Positions 60,215 through 61,555 of a DNA stretch of 61,555 nucleotides are shown here, in pieces. The stretch comes from Ruminococcus sp. Its GTDB lineage: Bacteria > Bacillota > Clostridia > Oscillospirales > Ruminococcaceae. The first letter of the stretch is position 1. Every line of letters begins with the position of its first letter. The stretch spans positions 1 to 61,555 of the forward strand of contig JAGCWY010000038.1 in the NCBI GenBank assembly GCA_017961625.1, written 5' to 3'. The translations under genes were made by a program, and so were the position numbers. The notes under the pieces are model-generated. The model saw only the letters and a list, made by a program, of their open reading frames with translations. It made no database searches and was not told where the DNA came from.

Positions 60215-61429
60215 ATGAACGCAGTAGGTATTGATGTTTCCAAAGTTAAAAGTACAGTTGCTGTACTTCGTCCCTTCGGAGAAGTTGTGGCTTCGTCTTT
60301 TGATGTTTCTCACACTGGAAGTGAATTAAAAGCATTAGCTGACTTCATAAAGAAACTTCCCGGTGAGACTAAGGTTGTTATGGAGGCAACAGGAAACTAT
60401 TATGAACCCATTGCCCGTTACCTCCACGAACAAAATTTATTTGTTTCCGTAGTCAATCCTGTGCTTATCAGTGACTTCGGTGGAAACACGTTAAGAAAGC
60501 CTAAAACCGATAAGAAGGACTCTTTGAAAATCGCCTCTTATGCATTAAGCTATTGGGTTGATCTGAAGGAATATATCCCTCAGGGAGACTTAAGAAAGTC
60601 CTTGAAACTGCTGAACAGGCAGTATCAGCAGGCTTCTAAGTTAAAGACCATGATGAACAATAACCTCATATCATTACTTGACCTGACATTTCCTGGAATA
60701 AATAAGCTGTTCACATCACCTTCAAGAGAATCAGACGGTCACGAAAAATGGGTTGACTTTGTATTGGCATTTCCTCACTGCGATATGATTTCAAAGCTCT
60801 CTATCAAGGCTTTTTCAAGAAAGTACAAGAAGTGGTGCAACAGCAATTCTTATTACTTCACCGAAACATCGTGTAAGAAAATACATGATTTCTCAAAAGA
60901 GTGCATCAGTAGTGTGTCTTCAGAAGAATCAACAGCATTTGCCGTTATACAAGCAGCAAAAATGCTTAATTCAGCCACTGAGAACTGTCATGCTATTCAG
61001 CTTGAAATGAACCGTTTAGCAGCTCAGCTCCCTGAGTACGATACTGTTATGTCCATGTATGGTGTTGGTAAAGCTGTATGTCCTCAGCTGATTGCGGAGA
61101 TCGGTGATCCAAGACGTTTTCATAGCAGAAAGGCAATCACCGCTTACTTTGGTTATGACAGTGAAAACAATGATTCCGGTCAGAAAGTATCAATATCAAA
61201 TTCGATGACCAAGAAAGGTGCAGGAGCTCTTCGAAGAACTCTTTTCATCATTATGCTGGTGCTGCTAAAAAACAAACCGGTCGATAACCCTGTGTACGAT
61301 TTTCTGATCAAGAAACAATCTGAAGGAAAGCATTACTATTCATACATGAATGCCGCTGCAAACAAGTTCCTTCGTATTTACTATGCAAGAGTAAAAGAAG
61401 TTTTAACTGCCGCAGAAGCCTCAGTGTAA
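60215..61429 (+). mobile_element. IS110-family transposase
   Basis: A 404-residue DEDD recombinase of the IS110 family. The N-terminal RuvC-like domain opens with V-G-I-D-V-S-K and continues with V-M-E-A-T-G-N-Y-Y and the K-T-D-K-K-D-S pattern; the C-terminal Transposase_20 domain has M-S-M-Y-G-V-G-K, A-I-T-A-Y-F-G-Y and the serine-containing S-N-S-M-T-K-K-G-A-G-A-L-R-R block. Full length, no frameshift, so probably active. AGGAG 9 bases before the ATG at 60215 supports this start over the longer frame from 60104. A terminator-like hairpin follows. Confidence 0.93.
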
Positions 61430-61457
61430 CTCTGCCATTTCAAAGAATAATTTTTTC

Positions 61458-61479
61458 AGGCTGCTTCGGCAGTCTTTTT
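61458..61479 (+). terminator. Terminator behind the IS110 transposase
   Basis: AGGCTGC, TTCG loop, GCAGTCT with one wobble, then TTTT. The last 75 bases of the window are AT-rich and hold a lone TTGACT at 61532-61537 that may start a promoter beyond the edge. Confidence 0.75.
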
Positions 61480-61555
61480 GTCGTATACTTTTTTACCTTT
61501 AAAAACTTTTTTTGTTTTTTCAATTTAGTACTTGACTTTTATTTGCAGGTCTACA

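Overview
The window looks like chromosomal DNA of a fibre-degrading Ruminococcus (Clostridia, Oscillospiraceae). Three secreted carbohydrate-active enzymes end in type I dockerins (GH30, a GH141-like beta-helix protein, GH43). Promoters are low-GC Gram-positive (TTGACA-17-TATAAT), terminators are strong hairpins, and there are spore-coat cotJ genes and Ruminococcus-type repeat proteins. The genus is an inference from gene content; no 16S gene is present.

Layout. 1-180: start of a DegT/StrS-type aminotransferase cut by the window edge. 0.9-4.5 kb: a small unknown protein, cotJA-cotJB, and a three-gene SPFH/zinc-ribbon membrane operon. 4.9-8.9 kb: a lipoprotein hydrolase, a large BspA-type repeat protein and a 31-residue peptide gene directly behind it. 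8.9-17.4 kb: a MutS-like ATPase, a GNAT-membrane fusion and small exporter, two paralogous mini-PBP lipoproteins around a TfoX-N protein, then thrH and nadE. 17.5-21.9 kb: a short LRR protein and an ABC exporter with a possible leader peptide. 22-27 kb: GH30-dockerin, TraX-like, EFR1 ferredoxin and a flavin reductase with two rubredoxin domains. 27.2-30.9 kb: TPP riboswitch with thiD-cytX-thiC. 31-35.2 kb: FAD oxidoreductase, GtrA and a GT-C-like membrane protein. 35.3-38.5 kb: DUF1858 protein and TetR regulator sharing a symmetric operator, an anion permease and a U32-like protein. 38.7-45.7 kb: two dockerin enzymes around a MATE pump. 46-51.3 kb: smpB, an S66 peptidase, an ATP-grasp/CapK-like/GNAT operon, and ssrA (tmRNA). 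51.5-59.3 kb: a seven-gene operon described below. 59.4-61.5 kb: an apparent small RNA gene and an IS110-family element.

The strongest candidate for an undescribed system is the minus-strand operon at 51.5-59.3 kb. It reads from one consensus promoter through a degenerate EAL protein, a membrane-anchored protein with features of SipW substrates, a SipW-type signal peptidase, a membrane-anchored McrB-like AAA+ ATPase, a 985-residue fusion (McrC/DUF2357-like region, long charged coiled coil, second signal peptidase domain), and two small proteins. This suggests an envelope or secretion machine that combines an AAA+ motor with two signal peptidases. Directly upstream on the same strand lies a roughly 300-nt transcription unit with a consensus promoter and terminator, no evident coding capacity and two C6 tracts able to pair with the GGGGGGAGG Shine-Dalgarno of the first operon gene.

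Other cooperating sets: smpB and ssrA both lie here (trans-translation). The thi operon makes and salvages the HMP branch of thiamine under TPP control. The three dockerin enzymes point to hemicellulose and pectin side-chain degradation on a cellulosome.
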